Below are positions 61,583-64,000 of a stretch of 64,000 nucleotides of DNA, piece by piece (the first letter of the stretch is position 1; each line of letters begins with the position of its first letter). The notes under the pieces are model-generated. The model did no database searches. It worked only from the letters and a program-made list of their open reading frames with translations, and was not told the DNA's origin. This stretch comes from Niallia sp052318935 (lineage in GTDB: Bacteria > Bacillota > Bacilli > Bacillales > Cytobacillaceae). The stretch lies in the NCBI GenBank assembly GCA_052318935.1, contig JBQRKO010000003.1; one strand, written 5' to 3'. A program made the translations under genes and the position numbers.

Positions 61583-63250
61583 TTAATTACTACTGTAAAC
61601 CCTTGCTTCATATGGCTTTAATGACAAACTATTAACAGCAGGATGCTCCTCTACCTCATAGTTTGCAAGCAATAAATTTCTTGAATGCAGCTCTACTTCC
61701 TGACTATTAAATACGGCCTCAGATGAAGTCATATTCACTATTACTACGATTTTTTCATCATCTAATGTTCTTGTATAGGAAAATACTTCCTCATTTTCTT
61801 CATCGATTAAATCAAATGTTCCATACGTTAAAATTGGTCCAGATTTCTTTAATTCGATCATCTTTTTAAAATAATGATAAATGGAATAAGGATTCTGTTT
61901 TTGATTTTCTACATTTATGTCTATATAATTTGGATTTACCCCCATCCATGGAGCAACCGTAGAAAAACCAGCATACGGCTCACTTGACCACTGCATCGGT
62001 GTACGCGAATTATCACGGCTGGAAGACCAAATAATTTCCATTATTTCTTGGTGAGAAAGTCCTTCTTTTTGTTTTAGTTGATATAAATTTTTTGTTGCTA
62101 CATCATCATATTCTTCAATTGTCGGAAACTGGACATTTGTCATGCCGATTTCCTGTCCTTGATAAATAAAAGGAGTTCCTTGCATAAAAAAGTACATCGT
62201 TGCTAAAGCTTTTGCACTTTCTTTCCAATACTCTTTATCATCTCCCCATGTGGATACGCTTCGAGTTTGGTCATGGTTTTCAATAAACAGGGCATTCCAT
62301 CCTTTATTCTCAAGACCCTTTTGCCATTTATTTAAGACTTTTTTTAATTTTAATACATCTACTTTTTTCTTTTTATCTGCATCCCATAAATATAGGTGTT
62401 CAAATTGGAAAGCCATATTAAATTTCCCTTTTGTTTCACCTACCCATAATTCTGCTTCTTCGACTTTTACACCGTTGGCTTCCCCGACAGTCATAATGTC
62501 ATATTTAGCGAATGTTTCCTTTTTCAACTCTTCCAAATATGGCTGAATTCCCTCTACATTCATATGTTTATCAAAGGAGGGGACATACTCTAGTTCTTCT
62601 GGATTTTCCATATCTTCGAGTCCATCTTCTTTTTTAATATGACTGATGGCATCAACTCTAAAGCCATCGATACCTTTATCCAGCCACCAATTAATCATTG
62701 TATATAACGCTTTTCTGACCTCTTCATTTTCCCAATTTAAATCCGGCTGTTTTTTCGAAAAAATATGTAAAAAGTATTGCTCCGTTTTTTCATCGTATTT
62801 CCATGCGGATCCGCCAAAAATACTTTCCCAATTGTTTGGCTCTTTGCCATTTTTTCCGTCTCTCCATATGTACCAATCTCTTTTTGCATTTTCTTTGGAA
62901 GAACGGGATTCAATAAACCAAGGATGTTCATCACTCGTATGATTAATTACTAAATCAATAATCAGCTTCATCCCTCTTTGATGAACTTCATTCAGCAATT
63001 GATCAAAATCCTCCATTGTTCCGAAGTCTGGCATTATATCTTGATAGTCGCTAATATCATAGCCATTATCATCATTTGGAGATTTATACATTGGACAAAT
63101 CCAAATACAATCAATTCCTAATTCCTTTAAATAATCTAATTTTGAAATGATACCTTGTAAATCACCGATTCCGTCTCCATTCGAATCCATAAAACTTCTT
63201 GGATAAATTTGATAAGCAACTGCTTCTTTCCACCATTTTTGTGTTTCCAT
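61583..63250 (-). CDS. malL: Alpha-glucosidase of GH13_31 (MalL / oligo-1,6-glucosidase family)
   Basis: 555 residues, the family length. Catalytic residues: nucleophile D200 (GFRVDAISH), acid/base E257 (VGEANG), D327 (ENHDQTRS). The residue right after the nucleophile is A201, whereas strict alpha-1,6 isomaltases have Val there, so maltose or sucrose-type alpha-1,4 activity is plausible. No signal peptide, so it acts on imported oligosaccharides. ATG behind AGGAGG. 38 bases downstream of a LacI regulator, which likely controls it. Confidence 0.9.
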   Translation of the reverse strand: METQKWWKEAVAYQIYPRSFMDSNGDGIGDLQGIISKLDYLKELGIDCIWICPMYKSPNDDNGYDISDYQDIMPDFGTMEDFDQLLNEVHQRGMKLIIDLVINHTSDEHPWFIESRSSKENAKRDWYIWRDGKNGKEPNNWESIFGGSAWKYDEKTEQYFLHIFSKKQPDLNWENEEVRKALYTMINWWLDKGIDGFRVDAISHIKKEDGLEDMENPEELEYVPSFDKHMNVEGIQPYLEELKKETFAKYDIMTVGEANGVKVEEAELWVGETKGKFNMAFQFEHLYLWDADKKKKVDVLKLKKVLNKWQKGLENKGWNALFIENHDQTRSVSTWGDDKEYWKESAKALATMYFFMQGTPFIYQGQEIGMTNVQFPTIEEYDDVATKNLYQLKQKEGLSHQEIMEIIWSSSRDNSRTPMQWSSEPYAGFSTVAPWMGVNPNYIDINVENQKQNPYSIYHYFKKMIELKKSGPILTYGTFDLIDEENEEVFSYTRTLDDEKIVVIVNMTSSEAVFNSQEVELHSRNLLLANYEVEEHPAVNSLSLKPYEARVYSSN

Positions 63251-63288
63251 TCAAGATTTCCTCCTCTATTTTCTCAAGATTTTACTTC

Positions 63289-64000
63289 TCATAAAATATT
63301 TGGAATAGGGGAACAAGATTTTCTTTCCACCATTTTTGCAGGGATAATCATTTTTTTAGGCAGAGAATCAGAATTTTTCATATTATCTATTAAGCAATCA
63401 GCTGCTTCTATACCAAGCTGATAAATATTTATATCGATGGAAGTTAAAGAAGGCTTTATATGCTTAGCGACAATAATATTATTAAACCCAACAATTGATA
63501 TATCTTCAGGAACAGATATATTCCATTCCTCTGCATAGCTAATCAGCTCAATTGCTACAAAATCGTCTGCAACTACTAGTGCTGTTGGAGGCACATCTTT
63601 TTGCAGCAGCTGCTGAAATTGCTTTTTAGCATTCACTTTCATCTCTTTATCATAAATAATAATCGATTCATCAAATGGAATATTTGCCTGCTCTAGTGCT
63701 TGTCTATACCCTTCTAAACGGTCAATTGTAAACACCATTTCCATATTAGCCCCTACAAATGCAATATGTTGATGCCCCATATTAATTAAGTATTCCGTAA
63801 TTTGTTTTGTAATGGAAATATTATCGTTGTCGACATAGGTGATTTGTTCTGCATTGCTATATGGTCTTCCTATCACCGCAAAGGGAAATTTCACTTTTAC
63901 TAAATAATCCATTACTTTATCATTCTTTTTACTGTACAAAAGGATAATGCCATCCACTCTCTTACCTTGTACCATTTGCACAACTTCTTGATAAATCTCC
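63289..64000 (-). CDS. LacI-family transcriptional regulator (partial), probably MalR-like
   Basis: About 237 residues of the C-terminal sugar-sensing domain; the N-terminal helix-turn-helix lies beyond the window edge and the frame is open to base 64000. Family motifs: RVDGIILL, VDNDNISITKQITEYLINMGHQHIAFVG, RLEGYRQAL, PTALVVADDFVAIELI, SIVGFNNIIVAKHIKPSLTSIDI. Upstream of and codirectional with the alpha-glucosidase gene, so maltodextrin control is likely. Confidence 0.88.
   Translation of the reverse strand, partial: EIYQEVVQMVQGKRVDGIILLYSKKNDKVMDYLVKVKFPFAVIGRPYSNAEQITYVDNDNISITKQITEYLINMGHQHIAFVGANMEMVFTIDRLEGYRQALEQANIPFDESIIIYDKEMKVNAKKQFQQLLQKDVPPTALVVADDFVAIELISYAEEWNISVPEDISIVGFNNIIVAKHIKPSLTSIDINIYQLGIEAADCLIDNMKNSDSLPKKMIIPAKMVERKSCSPIPNIL

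Overview
The window looks like chromosome from a low-GC, endospore-forming Bacillaceae. Gene order closely follows the yut/yun/yur/yus part of the Bacillus subtilis map (yutF, yutD, lipA, lytH, yunB, yunC, yunD, yunF, sufCDSUB, metNIQ, yusD, yusF, yusE, gcvH, yusI, fadN, fadE, yuzL, YusN/CotF-like coat genes). Start codons are often TTG, ribosome sites are strong GGAGG types, and there are sporulation genes (yunB, Spo0E-like, coat proteins). I cannot name the species. No rRNA, tRNA, CRISPR array or intact prophage was seen.

Layout. 1-12.3 kb: the start of yutF, an EAL protein, yutD, lipA, lytH, six tandem palindromic 52-bp repeats, yunB, an HD-GYP phosphodiesterase, a TnpB-only element, then yunC, yunD and yunF. 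12.7-15.3 kb: a rifampicin phosphotransferase (rph) and, beside it, a decayed integrase fragment. 15.9-21.1 kb: the sufCDSUB iron-sulfur operon. 21.8-26.4 kb: metNIQ and a metY-type O-acetylhomoserine sulfhydrylase, each behind an S-box (SAM) riboswitch. 26.5-33.4 kb: the yusD-fadN stretch, in which the thiolase gene fadA is missing between fadN and fadE. 33.6-36.1 kb: small spore-associated genes and a Fur-box promoter driving a candidate small RNA. 36.6-51.4 kb: rodA-type gene, a chemoreceptor, a MarR-controlled heterodimeric ABC exporter, a dehydrogenase, a nonsense-mutated soluble chemoreceptor, a PfkB kinase, uppP and a Spo0E-like gene. 51.4-64 kb: an AI-2E-family permease, a three-gene glycosylation operon (GT2, GtrA, YkoS), an MMPL exporter with a MarR remnant, a PaaI-type thioesterase, a Cys-rich pentapeptide protein, an alpha-glucosidase and a LacI regulator cut by the window edge.

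The most unusual layer is the repeat population. Ten copies of a roughly 208-bp non-coding element (called R1 here) have imperfect terminal inverted repeats, and eight are flanked by exact 8-bp direct repeats, which makes R1 a MITE. A second family (R2) has different ends, and a third element has IS231-like ends and 10-bp duplications. All three carry variants of the same GC-rich palindromic core. A further family (R3, tips AAGCG..AAGCGCC and GGCGCTGG) sits mostly behind gene ends, and one R3 copy is itself split by an R1 insertion. These elements create spurious ORFs and false 5' extensions (yutD, tnpB).

Functionally the genes cover housekeeping metabolism (lipoate, Fe-S, methionine, beta-oxidation), envelope and sporulation functions, c-di-GMP turnover, and several likely defence or export determinants. 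The two observations I rate highest are the shared core inside several transposon types and the Fur-controlled sRNA candidate at 34754-34920.
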